Assembly: GCA_905182275.1 (NCBI GenBank)
Contig: CAJJAU010000074.1
Location: 1 to 52,943 of the forward strand
Length of the DNA: 52,943 bases
From: a gamma proteobacterium HTCC2207
GTDB lineage: Bacteria > Pseudomonadota > Gammaproteobacteria > Pseudomonadales > Porticoccaceae
Reading direction: 5' to 3'
Both the position numbers and the translations under genes were made by a program. This document shows, piece by piece, positions 9,334 to 19,375 of the stretch (positions within the stretch are counted from its first letter, which is position 1; each line of letters begins with the position of its first letter). The notes beneath the pieces were generated by a model, which saw only the letters and a program-made list of their open reading frames with translations, had not been told where the DNA came from and ran no database searches.

Positions 9334-10452
9334 ATGCTGCTAAATACTGTAGAAGAGCTTATTGAAGATATCCGTCAGGGTAAGATGGTTATTTTGATGG
9401 ATGACGAAGATCGCGAGAATGAGGGTGATCTGGTGATGGCAGCGCCAATGGTGCGACCACAAGATATTAATTTTATGGCCACCTATGCTCGTGGATTGAT
9501 TTGTCTTACCTTAGACGAGCAACGCTGCAAGCAGCTTGATCTGGCAATGATGGTTACCCATGACGCCAACGCATCTGGTTACGCAACACCGTTTACGCTC
9601 TCCATTGAGGCGGCAGAGGGGGTGACTACGGGGATTTCTGCGGCGGATCGTGCGCGGACTGTGCAGGCTGCAGTGGCTAGTCATGCCAGACCCAGCGACA
9701 TTGTTCAGCCTGGACATGTGTTTCCTCTCAAAGCGCAGCCAGGCGGTGTATTGAGTCGTGCCGGACATACCGAAGCAGGCTGCGATTTAGCTAGAATTGC
9801 AGGATTTGAGGCAGCTGCAGTTATCGTCGAGATTATGAACGAAGATGGCACCATGGCGCGTCGAGATGACTTAGAAAAATTTGCCGAAAAGCATCAGCTA
9901 AAAATTGGTACCATTGCGGATTTGATTCACTATAGGGTCGTGACTGAAAAAACGACGCAGTGTATTAATGAGCGCGCGGTTAAAACTCACTATGGGGAGT
10001 TTGTGCTTAAGACTTATTTAGATAAAGTGCGCAATGAAAAACACTTCGCCATGGTTATGGGTGATGTCAGCGGCGATGAACCGGCGCTGGTGAGAGTGCA
10101 TATCAATCGTTCGGCGAGGGATATTTTAGCCCTTGAATCTGAAGGAGAGTTTAAGGCATGGTCGTTTCACCGTGCGCTTCAACGAGTGGCTGCGGAAGGT
10201 CGTGGTGTTGTGGTTCTGCTTCATTACCCCGAATCTGCGGAAGACATTGATACGGCGGTCGACCGAATTTTAAACCCAGGTTCCAGCAGTGTTCAGTCTG
10301 CAGGTGATGTTGTTTATCAGCAGGTTGGAACCGGTTCACAGATATTGATGGATCTGGGTGTTCAGAAGATGCGTCTAATGAGTGCCCCCTTTAAATTTAC
10401 GGCGATCTCCGGATTTGATCTTGAGGTTGTTGAACACGTGAGTTGCGAATAG
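9334..10452 (+). CDS. ribBA: 3,4-dihydroxy-2-butanone 4-phosphate synthase with degenerate GTP cyclohydrolase II domain
   Basis: The N-terminal half is a complete RibB domain that makes the four-carbon unit for lumazine from ribulose 5-phosphate: DDEDRENEGDLVMAA (23-37), TPFTLSIEA, and RAGHTEAGCDL. The C-terminal half (about 205-372) has the size and fold signals of a GTP cyclohydrolase II domain, but the usual zinc-cysteine motif HSECLTGD...RCDCG is replaced by VHINRSARDIL with no cysteines. It is therefore probably inactive as a cyclohydrolase. A complete stand-alone ribA lies at 17713-18309. RibB plus a degenerate domain is a known proteobacterial architecture, sometimes called RibBX. The symbol should not be taken to mean the protein is bifunctional. 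Confidence 0.93.
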   Translation: MLLNTVEELIEDIRQGKMVILMDDEDRENEGDLVMAAPMVRPQDINFMATYARGLICLTLDEQRCKQLDLAMMVTHDANASGYATPFTLSIEAAEGVTTGISAADRARTVQAAVASHARPSDIVQPGHVFPLKAQPGGVLSRAGHTEAGCDLARIAGFEAAAVIVEIMNEDGTMARRDDLEKFAEKHQLKIGTIADLIHYRVVTEKTTQCINERAVKTHYGEFVLKTYLDKVRNEKHFAMVMGDVSGDEPALVRVHINRSARDILALESEGEFKAWSFHRALQRVAAEGRGVVVLLHYPESAEDIDTAVDRILNPGSSSVQSAGDVVYQQVGTGSQILMDLGVQKMRLMSAPFKFTAISGFDLEVVEHVSCE

Positions 10453-10507
10453 TTTCCACTATCGTTTTAAAATCACAGACTGACTAACAGTAAAATAGGA
10501 TTTCTTG

Positions 10508-10990
10508 ATGGGACAATTTAGACCAGAAGAATACAGCTTTGACACTGGTTCAGTGCGCATAGCTGTAATTGCAGCGCGATGGAATGCTGAAATTACCGAT
10601 AGTCTTTTGGCCGGAGCTGTGCGGACTCTTGCGCGACAGGGTATCGAAAATACTGCGATCGAAACATATCGCGTCCCCGGAGCTTTTGAGTTGCCTATTG
10701 CCAGCCAGCGTGCAGCGCGAACTGGTCGGTTCGATGCTGTTATTGCGTTGGGTTGCGTTATTCGTGGAGACACTCCGCACTTTGACTACGTATGCTCTGA
10801 GACAACACGTGGTATTGGTCAGGTAAGTTTGAATGAAAATCTGCCTATTGCGTTTGGTTTATTAACCACAGATAACCTTGAACAAGCGCTAGTACGCGCA
10901 GGTGATAATGACGAAAATAAAGGCGAAGAGGCGGCACTTTCAGTACTTGAAATGCTCGCCGTGTTCAACCAGATGAGCGGTGCAGAGTAA
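10508..10990 (+). CDS. ribH: 6,7-dimethyl-8-ribityllumazine synthase
   Basis: This enzyme condenses the pyrimidine intermediate with dihydroxybutanone phosphate to make lumazine, the substrate of RibE, usually in a pentameric or icosahedral assembly. Motifs: AARWNAEITDSLL, the phosphate/ligand region VPGAFELPIA, and GCVIRGDTPHFDYVC with the catalytic histidine. At 160 residues it is standard. An in-frame TTG directly precedes the ATG; I use ATG 10508. nusB begins at the base after its stop codon, so the two are co-transcribed. Confidence 0.96.
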   Translation: MGQFRPEEYSFDTGSVRIAVIAARWNAEITDSLLAGAVRTLARQGIENTAIETYRVPGAFELPIASQRAARTGRFDAVIALGCVIRGDTPHFDYVCSETTRGIGQVSLNENLPIAFGLLTTDNLEQALVRAGDNDENKGEEAALSVLEMLAVFNQMSGAE

Positions 10991-11440
10991 ATGTCAAAAT
11001 CAAGAGAACGTCAAAAAGCCCGCCGTATGCTAGTTCAAGCGCTTTACTCATGGGATGTGGGGGGAACTGACTTAGAGACTATCGAGGCTGAGTTTCATGC
11101 TGACAACAATATGACTAAAGTTGATAGCAAACTGTTTCACAATATATTATTCGGCGTGCCCAAAAATTTAGCTGAGGTAGATGGTACTTTTGAGCCTCAC
11201 TTAGATCGGGAAAATAAACAATTGGATCCCGTTTCTCGAGCAGTCTTACGTTTATCCTCATTCGAGATGCTATATAGCATCGATGTACCCTATAAGGTGG
11301 TTATCAATGAAGGGGTTAATCTGGCTAAAACCTACGGACCTACCGACGCCTTTAAATTTATTAATGGTGTACTAGACAAAATTGCCATTGAAAAACGAGC
11401 TGTCGAAGTTGGCGCTAATCGATCAGCGCTCAAAGTATAG
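10991..11440 (+). CDS. nusB: Transcription antitermination protein NusB
   Basis: NusB binds boxA RNA with NusE (S10) and supports antitermination of rRNA operons. The 149-residue all-helical protein has the family start RERQKARRMLVQALYSWDVGG and the conserved C-terminal block VVINEGVNLAKTYGPTDAFKFINGVLDKIA. It begins right after the ribH stop, the classic ribH-nusB arrangement. thiL follows after about 80 bases. Confidence 0.96.
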   Translation: MSKSRERQKARRMLVQALYSWDVGGTDLETIEAEFHADNNMTKVDSKLFHNILFGVPKNLAEVDGTFEPHLDRENKQLDPVSRAVLRLSSFEMLYSIDVPYKVVINEGVNLAKTYGPTDAFKFINGVLDKIAIEKRAVEVGANRSALKV

Positions 11441-11524
11441 AGCCTGTATGGTCAACGAAATTCGCTATGCTGCGGTTTTCTCACTCATAGGTCAGTAAAG
11501 CATCGTAGATAAGAGGTGGGCTTC

Positions 11525-12532
11525 TTGCTTCAACCAATACCTGAAAAAGAAGGTGAGTTTGAGATTATCGAGTCTTACTTCAAGGGTTTGACGACTCAGG
11601 AAGGTGTTCTTCTTGGTATTGGAGACGATGCCGCTATCCTTGATATTTATACTGCGTCTAACAAAAAACTGGTTGTTGCTACAGACACCCTAGTTGAGAA
11701 AGTCCATTTCCCGGGTGATGCGAGTGCCTACAATATTGCTCAGCGCGCGCTTTGCGTTAATTTAAGTGACATGGCGGCTATGGGCGCCACTCCACGTTGG
11801 TTTACCCTCGCGCTGACTCTACCTTCCGAATATGCAAGCTCTGCCTGGTTAAAAGACTTTAGTGCCGGTCTTGCAGAGGTGGCAAAGGACTATAATTGCG
11901 CGCTAATAGGCGGTGACACCACTTCCGGGCCGCTGACCGTCAGTATTACTATGCTCGGTGAAGTCACTTCTGAACTGGCATTAAAGCGCAGTGGCGCGAA
12001 GGTTGGAGACGCCATTTATGTCACGGGTCATTTGGCTGATGGTGGCGCAGGACTTACTGTTGTTACTAACAGTCATAACAGCGAGAACACGACTCCCCAC
12101 CTTCGTGACCGGTTACATCAAAGATTCTACCGGCCTCAGCCCAAGGTCTCAGAAGGTCTTTATCTAGCAGCAATAGCATCTTCTTGTATTGATATTTCTG
12201 ACGGGTTGATTGCTGATGTAGGACACCTGTGCAAGTCTAGTGGGGTCAGTGCGGATGTTTCACCATCATTACTGCCCATTCATACTGACGTAAAGTCCGC
12301 TTTTCCAGATGATTATTTAACCTGGGCTTTGTATGGTGGGGACGACTATCAGCTATGCTTTACGCTGCCCAATAAGAAAGTTGCAAAACTAACTAGCTGG
12401 ATAGCAGAAGGTAGGTTAGAAGCAACGCGAATTGGTGAGATCATTGCGTGTAAAGACTCAGGTCCAGAGGTGCTGCTCGATGGCGCGCCAATAAATAAAT
12501 TACAAAAGGGGTTTGATCATTTTGGCTGCTAA
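11525..12532 (+). CDS. thiL: Thiamine-monophosphate kinase
   Basis: ThiL phosphorylates thiamine monophosphate to the active cofactor thiamine diphosphate. Motifs: LGIGDDAAIL, the metal/substrate region VATDTLVEKVHFP, ALCVNLSDMAAMGA, and GGDTTSGPLTVSITMLGE, then DISDGLIADVGHLC. At about 335 residues it has normal length. GTG at 11516 is in frame, but the best ribosome binding site (AGAGGTGG, 11512-11519) overlaps it and is correctly spaced for TTG 11525, so I choose the TTG. The 3' end overlaps the pgpA start region. nusB-thiL-pgpA is typical gammaproteobacterial order. Confidence 0.93.
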   Translation: MLQPIPEKEGEFEIIESYFKGLTTQEGVLLGIGDDAAILDIYTASNKKLVVATDTLVEKVHFPGDASAYNIAQRALCVNLSDMAAMGATPRWFTLALTLPSEYASSAWLKDFSAGLAEVAKDYNCALIGGDTTSGPLTVSITMLGEVTSELALKRSGAKVGDAIYVTGHLADGGAGLTVVTNSHNSENTTPHLRDRLHQRFYRPQPKVSEGLYLAAIASSCIDISDGLIADVGHLCKSSGVSADVSPSLLPIHTDVKSAFPDDYLTWALYGGDDYQLCFTLPNKKVAKLTSWIAEGRLEATRIGEIIACKDSGPEVLLDGAPINKLQKGFDHFGC

Positions 12533-13007
12533 TCCGTCGTTTTCTGAGCTTATTAAATCTCCGAGTCTGTTTCTGGCCTTTGGCTTCGGTAGTGGTTTGG
12601 CGCCAAAAGCGCCTGGAACCTTTGGGTCAATGGCAGGATTAGCGATTTGGTTACTGCTTGCCGATTTATCACTACCGGCCTATTTAACTATTGTGACCTT
12701 TAGTGGGTTAGCCGGCGTATATATTTGTGGAACTGCGGCTGAGAAACTGGGCGTCCACGACCATGGTGGCATTGTATGGGACGAATTTGTCGGTTTGTGG
12801 ATAGCCATGGCTGCGCTGCCGGTATCCTGGGCATCAATTATTTTGGGATTTGGGTTATTTCGATTTTTCGATATTCTCAAGCCGTGGCCAATCAGCTGGC
12901 TTGATAAAAAAGTATCGGGTGGTTGGGGAATTATGCTTGATGATATAGCCGCCGGGGCAGCAACCTCAGCAACTATTTATATGCTCGCAAGTCTAGGATG
13001 GATTTGA
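12522..13007 (+). CDS. pgpA: Phosphatidylglycerophosphatase A
   Basis: This inner-membrane enzyme dephosphorylates phosphatidylglycerophosphate to phosphatidylglycerol. Motifs typical of PgpA are FGSGLAPKAPGTFGSMAG near the N-terminus and HDHGGIVWDEFVGLWIAM, with acidic metal-binding residues, plus RFFDILKPWPISWLD. Several hydrophobic helices span the protein. TTG 12513 and TTG 12522 are both possible starts; an AAGGGG sequence ending at 12511 is better spaced for 12522. The gene overlaps the end of thiL and closes the cluster. Confidence 0.93.
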   Translation: MAANPSFSELIKSPSLFLAFGFGSGLAPKAPGTFGSMAGLAIWLLLADLSLPAYLTIVTFSGLAGVYICGTAAEKLGVHDHGGIVWDEFVGLWIAMAALPVSWASIILGFGLFRFFDILKPWPISWLDKKVSGGWGIMLDDIAAGAATSATIYMLASLGWI

Positions 13008-13134
13008 CGAAGCCAAGCTAGGTTCGGAAAGAGCTGAATCTGAGTTGGAAGTATAAAGCGTCTAATACTGATAACACTAAATTGGCTTTTTGATAGGCAG
13101 AATCTAAAAATTAATTACAAGGAAATAGTTACGG

Positions 13135-14307
13135 ATGAAAAGATTTGCACCTGTATTACTCGTATTAGGCGCACTAATAGTCGTTGTTCTGATGGATGTA
13201 TTGAAGTCAGAACCGATTAAAGCAGAAGTGCCGGATGCAGCACTGGCGGTCAAAACTCAGGTTCTTAATCCTACTGAGGTGACTTTGTCGGTAGAGTCTC
13301 AGGGTACCGTCCGCGCTCGAACTCGAACAACGTTAATTTCAGAAGTTTCCGGCACCGTTCTTGAGGTCTCAGACCAATTTATAGTTGGCGGTACTTTTAA
13401 AAAAGGTGATGTTTTAATGCGCCTTGATCCTGTGGATCACGAGGTTGCGCTGCAGAGAGCCAAAGCGCAATTAATTAGTAGGAATGCATTGCTGGAGCTT
13501 GAAAAAGCAAGGGCTGTCCAAGCTAAAAAAGAATGGGAAATGACCGGTCGACCTGAGTCCGAAGCACCAATTTTGGCGCTACGACAGCCCTACCTAGCCG
13601 AAGCGGAAGCCAACATTTTGCAAGCTCAAGCAGAGGTAAGGCAGGCGCAAACAAAGCTACAAAGAGCGACTATTCGGGCGCCCTATGCCGGTATGGTTTC
13701 GGTCAAATCAGTCGATGTTGGCCAATACGTCACCACAGGCTCGCGGCTAGGCGAGACCTTTGCCCTTGAGTTTGTAGAAGTAAGACTGCCGTTAACGGCC
13801 AAAGATTTATCGCAAATGGAGCCGCGGTCGCTTCAAAACATGAATGCTGGGGTTAAGGTTGTCCTTAGCGGATCTGTGAACGGTCGATCAGCTGATTGGT
13901 CTGCAGCCATAGTCAGGTCTGAGGGTGTTGTTAATGAACTCAATCGCTCTCAGTACTTGGTGGCACGAGTCTCAGACCCCTATGGGCTGAATCAACCGTT
14001 GCTCACTAGTGCGCCCCCACTACTGGTGGGTACATTTGTCACCGCAAAATTACCCGGCAAAACATTGAAAGGTGTATTTAAAGTTCCACGCAGCGCTTTA
14101 CTGCAGGGTTCGCGAGTCGCTTTAGTCGATGAGATGCAGAAACTACAAATTCGTGCGGTTAAAGTGGTATTTAACGATGAAGGCTACTATTACATAAGCG
14201 AAGGTCTCAAGGATGGGGTCGAGGTGATCGTGAGCGCATTAGGTACGCCTATCGAAGGTCTCAAGGTTGAAGTAAAAAACTCCCTCGGTAAGCGGAGCTC
14301 AGAATAA
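13135..14307 (+). CDS. RND efflux system, periplasmic adaptor subunit
   Basis: This 390-residue membrane fusion protein links an inner-membrane RND pump to an outer-membrane channel. It has an N-terminal membrane anchor (VLLVLGALIVVVLMDVL), a lipoyl/barrel-sandwich part (TLISEVSGTVLEVSDQF, then TIRAPYAGMVSVKSVDVGQ) and an alpha-helical hairpin rich in Ala, Gln and Glu at about 100-180. The permease start shares its last base, so translation is likely coupled. No outer-membrane factor or TetR-type regulator is adjacent, so the substrate is open. Confidence 0.9.
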   Translation: MKRFAPVLLVLGALIVVVLMDVLKSEPIKAEVPDAALAVKTQVLNPTEVTLSVESQGTVRARTRTTLISEVSGTVLEVSDQFIVGGTFKKGDVLMRLDPVDHEVALQRAKAQLISRNALLELEKARAVQAKKEWEMTGRPESEAPILALRQPYLAEAEANILQAQAEVRQAQTKLQRATIRAPYAGMVSVKSVDVGQYVTTGSRLGETFALEFVEVRLPLTAKDLSQMEPRSLQNMNAGVKVVLSGSVNGRSADWSAAIVRSEGVVNELNRSQYLVARVSDPYGLNQPLLTSAPPLLVGTFVTAKLPGKTLKGVFKVPRSALLQGSRVALVDEMQKLQIRAVKVVFNDEGYYYISEGLKDGVEVIVSALGTPIEGLKVEVKNSLGKRSSE

Positions 14308-17300
14308 TGGATTTGGTCTCAAAAGGACTTATTAGCTGGTTTGCGCGCAACCCCGTAGCGGCAAATTTAGTCATGGTCTTGGTTTTTTTCGCAGGAACAT
14401 TGTCGTTACTCAGTATGAGCAAAGAAATTTTTCCGCGCACTGAAACGCGCATGATTAGTATCGGGGCGCCCTATCCAGGTGCTGCGCCTGTAGAAGTAGA
14501 GAAAGGCGTGATTTTGCCGATGGAATCTGCCTTGGAAGGACTGCAGGGTATAAAAAAAATCACTTCTGCCGCGGATCGAGATTATGCTCGAATCTACTTG
14601 GAGATCGAAGCCAACGAAGACATCAATGAGGTAATGAGTCAAGTTGAAAACCGTATTGATAGCATCACTAATTTACCTGATGATCTTGAAAAGCCCACCG
14701 TTAAGAGAGTAGAGCGCAATCTTTGGGGAATGGGTGTTGCTGTTTATGGCGATATGACCCAGCTAGAGAAAAAGATTGTGGGTGACGAGATTTATGATGA
14801 ACTTTTAGCCTTGCCGGAAGTGAAAGAGATTCGCCTTTGGGGTGCTGGCACCTATGAAATATCTATTGAAGTCAGAGAGAGTAGGCTTAGGGAGTTAAAT
14901 TTAACCTTAGCTGAAGTTGCCTCGGCTGTTAGATCATCATCTCTTGATCTGCCTGCGGGTATTATTCGGACCGAAGCTGGTAATGTATTGGTACGAACAG
15001 AGGGTAAAGCGTATGTAGGTACTGACTTTGAGAACATTGTATTGCGCAGTCAAATGGATGGGACGCAGTTATTGTTATCTGACGTTGCTGAAGTGAGAGA
15101 TGGTTTTACTGATAGTATTTATAAGAATCGCTTTGATCGGCAAAGTGCAATCAGTTTGGGTATATTTTCACTTGAAGGTCAGAATCTACTTGATATCAGT
15201 GCCGCGGTTCATGCCTACGCAGAAAAAAAACAACAGTCTATGCCGAGTGGTTTAAGCATAAGTGTGTTTGATGATGAGGCTTATACCTTAAATGGTCGAC
15301 TGACTATGATGTCGAAGAACCTAGTGATGGGGGGGCTTTTGGTTGCTATTGTTCTGGGGATTTTCCTCAATCTAAAAGTCGCTTTTTGGGTCATACTGGG
15401 GATTCCTATTAGTTTTGCTGGCGCATTTTGGTTGATGCCATTTGGTTCGGTCACGGTCAATATAATGAGCTTATTTGCCTTTATTATGGTCCTTGGAATA
15501 GTCGTAGATGACGCCATTGTTATTGGTGAGAGTGTCTTTAACGAAGCTGAAAAAGATTACCAAGACAAGCTCTCTCAGGGCAACATACCTGAGGCAGGGT
15601 ACTCTACTTCAGCAGAGGTTGTTGTTCGAGGTGCCAAAAGGGTAGCTACGCCATCAACCATCGGCGTTTTAACGACGATGGCAGCATTCCTGCCACTTAT
15701 CTTTCTTGACGGGAGCTTTGCAGGTATCCAGCAGGCCATTGGTATAGTGGTTATCTTATGTCTTGTGTTTTCTCTCATTGAGTCTAAATTGATCCTCCCA
15801 GCACATTTGGTGGGACTCAAGTTTGGGCAAAAGCCATCAGGAAAAGTGTCTGTGGTTAATCGCTTTCAAAGCAAAGTTGCCAATGGGTTGGACTATTTTA
15901 TTGAGGAGATTTATGAGCCAACACTGCGAAAGGCTTTACATAATCGTTACACCACTCTAGCTGGATTTCTTGCCATTTTTATTATTATTGTCGGATCAGT
16001 AAATAGTGGCATTGCTCGCTTTGAGTTTTTCCCTAATGTTCCTGGCGATGGTGTTCGGGCACAAATTATTATGCAAGATGGTGCATCATCGGAGAGTCTT
16101 GCAGAAACGATTGATCAAATAGAAACTGCTATTTATGCTGTGGATAAAGCGTATCGAGACGAAAATCCGGACACAGAAGGCTTAGTTGAGCATGTCGCAT
16201 TTTTCATTTCTAGCGATGTTGAAGCTAGCTTTAGAGTGGTACTGACTAAAGCCGAGTTTCGAAGTGTGAGCGCGACTGAGATTGAGCGGTTATGGAGGTC
16301 TGAAGTTGGTCTGCTACCCAATGTGCGCAAGCAGCGCTATTACTCTAGCGAGGGTCCGTCTGGTGCGGCTATAAGTCTTTCTTTGTCTGGTACTAATCCC
16401 GATGAATTGACCATGGCCAGTGCTGAACTACAGCAATATCTAGCTCAATTTAATGGTGTCTATGATATCTATAATTCGCAGGGCTCAGGTAGTAAAGAGG
16501 TGCTGATTAATTTAAAACCTTTTGCCAGTCAGGTTGGTGTGCGTTTATCAGATGTTGCTGGACAAGTCAGGCAAGCATTTTATGGAGAGGAAGCGCAGCG
16601 TATCCAGCGTGATTCGGATACGGTCAAAGTGATGGTCAGGTATCCGATTGAAGAACGGCGTGATATTTCAACACTTGAGAATATGCATATTCGAACATCA
16701 AGCGGAGAGGCTATTTCAATTGGGGAAGTGGCTGACATAACGCTGGGTCTCGGGCTCACTGCGATTGAGCGACTAGATCGCAAACGCACGGTGACAGTAA
16801 CTGCTGAGGTTGAATCTGAAAAAATTCAAAGTGACGATGTTGTTGGCGATGTACGTAAAAAATTGGTACCGCAGTTACTTGAAAAATACCCCAGTATAGA
16901 ATTTAGGTTGAGTGGTGGAACCCAAGAGCAGAGCGAATATTATGGAAAGTTGGCCGTTGGCTTTTTAGCGTCGTTGTTTATGATCTATGGATTATTGGCG
17001 GTTCCTCTGCGTTCTTACATTCAACCTATCGTTATTATGTCGGTGATACCCTTCGGATTTATTGGAGCGGTGATCGGTCATGTGATATTCGATATGGCGG
17101 TTAATATATTATCGCTGTTTGGCATTATTGCTTTGGCTGGGGTTGTCGTAAATGACAGCTTAATATTGGTTGAATTTGCTAATCGGGGAAAGGCGGAGAA
17201 TCTGTCCGCGGAAGAAGCGATCTTGAGCGCGGGCAAAAAACGCTTTCGTGCCATATTACTGACCACACTAACCACTTTTGTTGGCTTATTTCCGCTGCTG

Positions 17301-17612
17301 TTTGAAACGAGTGTTCAGGCGCAATTTGTTATTCCGATGGCTTTGTCCCTAAGCTTTGGGATTCTATTTGCCTCTACAATAACGTTAGTTTTGATTCCGT
17401 GCTTATATCTAGTGGTGGAAACCAATCATCGATTTATAAGTTCAATACTGCTGTTACTACTGCTGATAGCAGCAAGCTTTCTAATGGCCTTTTTGGGTAT
17501 CTTTAGTATGGGAACTGGAATAACAGTGGCACTGATACTGTTAGTTGTCATGATTGGCTTGGCTGTGCGTAAGTTACTGGGGTACTTTCCAGAGACCCAA
17601 GCACCGGCATAA
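14307..17612 (+). CDS. RND efflux system, inner-membrane permease
   Basis: This 1101-residue AcrB/MexB-superfamily proton antiporter has twelve predicted membrane segments and two large periplasmic loops. The proton-relay aspartates are in GIVVDDAIVIGESVFNEAE in the fourth membrane helix (around residue 400). The C-terminal duplication shows FGIIALAGVVVNDSLILVEFAN. The N-terminal segment LISWFARNPVAANLVMVLVFFAG and FPRTETRMISIGAPYPGAAPVEVE are typical of the less-studied RND group close to heavy-metal/multidrug permeases. It forms a two-gene operon with the adaptor. The substrate is unknown. ribA follows after about 100 bases on the same strand and could be co-transcribed. Confidence 0.93.
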   Translation: MDLVSKGLISWFARNPVAANLVMVLVFFAGTLSLLSMSKEIFPRTETRMISIGAPYPGAAPVEVEKGVILPMESALEGLQGIKKITSAADRDYARIYLEIEANEDINEVMSQVENRIDSITNLPDDLEKPTVKRVERNLWGMGVAVYGDMTQLEKKIVGDEIYDELLALPEVKEIRLWGAGTYEISIEVRESRLRELNLTLAEVASAVRSSSLDLPAGIIRTEAGNVLVRTEGKAYVGTDFENIVLRSQMDGTQLLLSDVAEVRDGFTDSIYKNRFDRQSAISLGIFSLEGQNLLDISAAVHAYAEKKQQSMPSGLSISVFDDEAYTLNGRLTMMSKNLVMGGLLVAIVLGIFLNLKVAFWVILGIPISFAGAFWLMPFGSVTVNIMSLFAFIMVLGIVVDDAIVIGESVFNEAEKDYQDKLSQGNIPEAGYSTSAEVVVRGAKRVATPSTIGVLTTMAAFLPLIFLDGSFAGIQQAIGIVVILCLVFSLIESKLILPAHLVGLKFGQKPSGKVSVVNRFQSKVANGLDYFIEEIYEPTLRKALHNRYTTLAGFLAIFIIIVGSVNSGIARFEFFPNVPGDGVRAQIIMQDGASSESLAETIDQIETAIYAVDKAYRDENPDTEGLVEHVAFFISSDVEASFRVVLTKAEFRSVSATEIERLWRSEVGLLPNVRKQRYYSSEGPSGAAISLSLSGTNPDELTMASAELQQYLAQFNGVYDIYNSQGSGSKEVLINLKPFASQVGVRLSDVAGQVRQAFYGEEAQRIQRDSDTVKVMVRYPIEERRDISTLENMHIRTSSGEAISIGEVADITLGLGLTAIERLDRKRTVTVTAEVESEKIQSDDVVGDVRKKLVPQLLEKYPSIEFRLSGGTQEQSEYYGKLAVGFLASLFMIYGLLAVPLRSYIQPIVIMSVIPFGFIGAVIGHVIFDMAVNILSLFGIIALAGVVVNDSLILVEFANRGKAENLSAEEAILSAGKKRFRAILLTTLTTFVGLFPLLFETSVQAQFVIPMALSLSFGILFASTITLVLIPCLYLVVETNHRFISSILLLLLLIAASFLMAFLGIFSMGTGITVALILLVVMIGLAVRKLLGYFPETQAPA

Positions 17613-17712
17613 TAGGATTATTGGCACCCCGCATTTCTGAAAATTCTGACTTAGCTAGAGGTTGGTTGTACAATGCCTGCCTTGACGCTAACAACTATTG
17701 GAGTCCCTATCA

Positions 17713-18309
17713 GTGCTTCGTTACATTGAATCTTCTAAGTTACCCACTCGATGGGGAACCTTCGATATTCACGGCTTTGAAGATCCCTTCAAAGGTAAGG
17801 AGCATATTGCAATTACTATGGGTGATTGTGGCACTGATGAACCATTACTCACTAGAATTCACTCTGAGTGCCTGACCGGAGATGCCTTGGGTAGTTTGCG
17901 CTGCGATTGCGGCGAGCAGTTGCATGAGGCGATGAAACGTATTTCAGAGCATGGCAGAGGTGCTATCCTTTATCTTCGTCAAGAAGGTCGGGGTATTGGG
18001 TTAGTGAACAAAATACGTGCCTATAATCTGCAGGATCAAGGCGCAGATACGGTCGAGGCGAATGAAAGGCTCGGCTTTGGTGCCGACATGCGTGATTATA
18101 ATATTTGTGCGCCAATGCTTGAACATCTGGGTGCCACAAAGGTGCACTTAATGACCAACAACCCACGTAAAATAAAAGCGCTTGAAGATCTGGGTATTGT
18201 GGTGGTTGAACGCAAGCCTTTGCAGGCTGATAGTAACCCACATAATGTCCAGTATCTTTCAACTAAGGCCGGTAAATTGGGCCATATGTTCGAGGCCGAA
18301 GGCGAGTGA
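17713..18309 (+). CDS. ribA: GTP cyclohydrolase II
   Basis: RibA catalyses the first committed step of riboflavin synthesis, opening the GTP imidazole ring with loss of formate and pyrophosphate. The zinc site [20 protein letters not shown] is complete, followed by [12 protein letters not shown] with the catalytic arginine region and the GTP site [21 protein letters not shown] 17713 gives 198 residues, close to E. coli RibA (196), and has GGAG nine bases upstream; TTG 17698 has no ribosome binding site. It overlaps hisF by four bases. It probably provides the activity missing from the C-terminal half of RibBA. Confidence 0.96.
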   Translation: MLRYIESSKLPTRWGTFDIHGFEDPFKGKEHIAITMGDCGTDEPLLTRIHSECLTGDALGSLRCDCGEQLHEAMKRISEHGRGAILYLRQEGRGIGLVNKIRAYNLQDQGADTVEANERLGFGADMRDYNICAPMLEHLGATKVHLMTNNPRKIKALEDLGIVVVERKPLQADSNPHNVQYLSTKAGKLGHMFEAEGE

Positions 18310-19082
18310 GTCGAGGGTTATCCAAACGTATTATTCCCTGTCTTGATGTCGACAAAGGTCGCGTGGTCAAAGGTGTACAGTTTGTGGACATACGGGATGC
18401 TGGTGATCCGGTCGAAGTCGCGCGGCGCTACAATGAACAGGGTGCTGATGAAATTACCTTTCTTGATATAACCGCTAGCCATGAAGGTCGCGATACTACT
18501 TTAGAGACGGTTGAGAGAATGGCAGGTGAGGTTTTTATTCCACTGACTGTTGGTGGTGGGGTACGTGAAATTGCAGATATCCGTAATTTACTCAATGCTG
18601 GTGCAGATAAGGTCGCGATAAACTCCGCAGCTATCTTCAATCCTGACTTTGTCAGTGAGGCTGCCCAGAGATTTGGTAGTCAATGTATAGTCGTTGCCAT
18701 TGACGCTAAACAGGTTGAATGGGGAGAGCATCCTCGCTGGGAGATATTTACCCATGGTGGGCGCAAACCCACCGGTATAGACGCTATCGGATGGGCTAAA
18801 AAAATGACTGATCTCGGGGCCGGTGAAATTCTGTTGACCAGTATGGATAGAGATGGCACTAAAAACGGATTTGATCTTGACCTCACTTCTCTCGTCAGTG
18901 ACTCCATATCCGTGCCTATTATAGCTTCTGGTGGAGTTGGAAATTTACAGCACCTAGCGGATGGTGTCATCCTGGGTAAAGCTGATGCGGTGTTGGCGGC
19001 GAGTATTTTTCATTTTGGAGAACACAGTGTTCTCCAGGCCAAGCAATTTATGGCCGAACAGGGTATTAATGTGCGGTTGTAG
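18306..19082 (+). CDS. hisF: Imidazole glycerol phosphate synthase subunit HisF
   Basis: HisF is the cyclase half of the HisF-HisH enzyme, converting PRFAR plus HisH-derived ammonia to imidazole glycerol phosphate and AICAR. It is a beta/alpha barrel with catalytic aspartates in [16 protein letters not shown] and IVVAIDAKQ, and phosphate-binding loops LTVGGGVR and IIASGGVGN. At 258 residues it is full length. It starts at GTG 18306, overlapping the ribA stop. The rest of the his pathway is not nearby. The gene after it starts about 290 bases away. Confidence 0.97.
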   Translation: MSRGLSKRIIPCLDVDKGRVVKGVQFVDIRDAGDPVEVARRYNEQGADEITFLDITASHEGRDTTLETVERMAGEVFIPLTVGGGVREIADIRNLLNAGADKVAINSAAIFNPDFVSEAAQRFGSQCIVVAIDAKQVEWGEHPRWEIFTHGGRKPTGIDAIGWAKKMTDLGAGEILLTSMDRDGTKNGFDLDLTSLVSDSISVPIIASGGVGNLQHLADGVILGKADAVLAASIFHFGEHSVLQAKQFMAEQGINVRL

Positions 19083-19375
19083 CAGCAGTTAGCACTGGTG
19101 ATAATTCGAGATAAATAACGTCACGCAAACTCCCACCTTTTTGTCCTCTTTAAGACTACTTTTATCAATCCCTCTGTTTAAAAATCAAGATCCCTGACCT
19201 TTAGGCAGTAATGTGCCGAATGATCTCAAAAGTTAGCAAATTATGGCTATACTTGAGATTAGTGCTAGCTGTACTTTAAACCATAGATAAGTTTTGGATT
19301 TTTGCTGTAGCTATCAAGTATCAAACTACTATTAACAACATTTAAAATTAAAGTGAATAGAAAGGGAGAAACATC

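Noticed and set aside
17621-17875. Alternative 84-codon frame at the ribA start
   Set aside because: A different frame from the clear RibA motifs; no domain.
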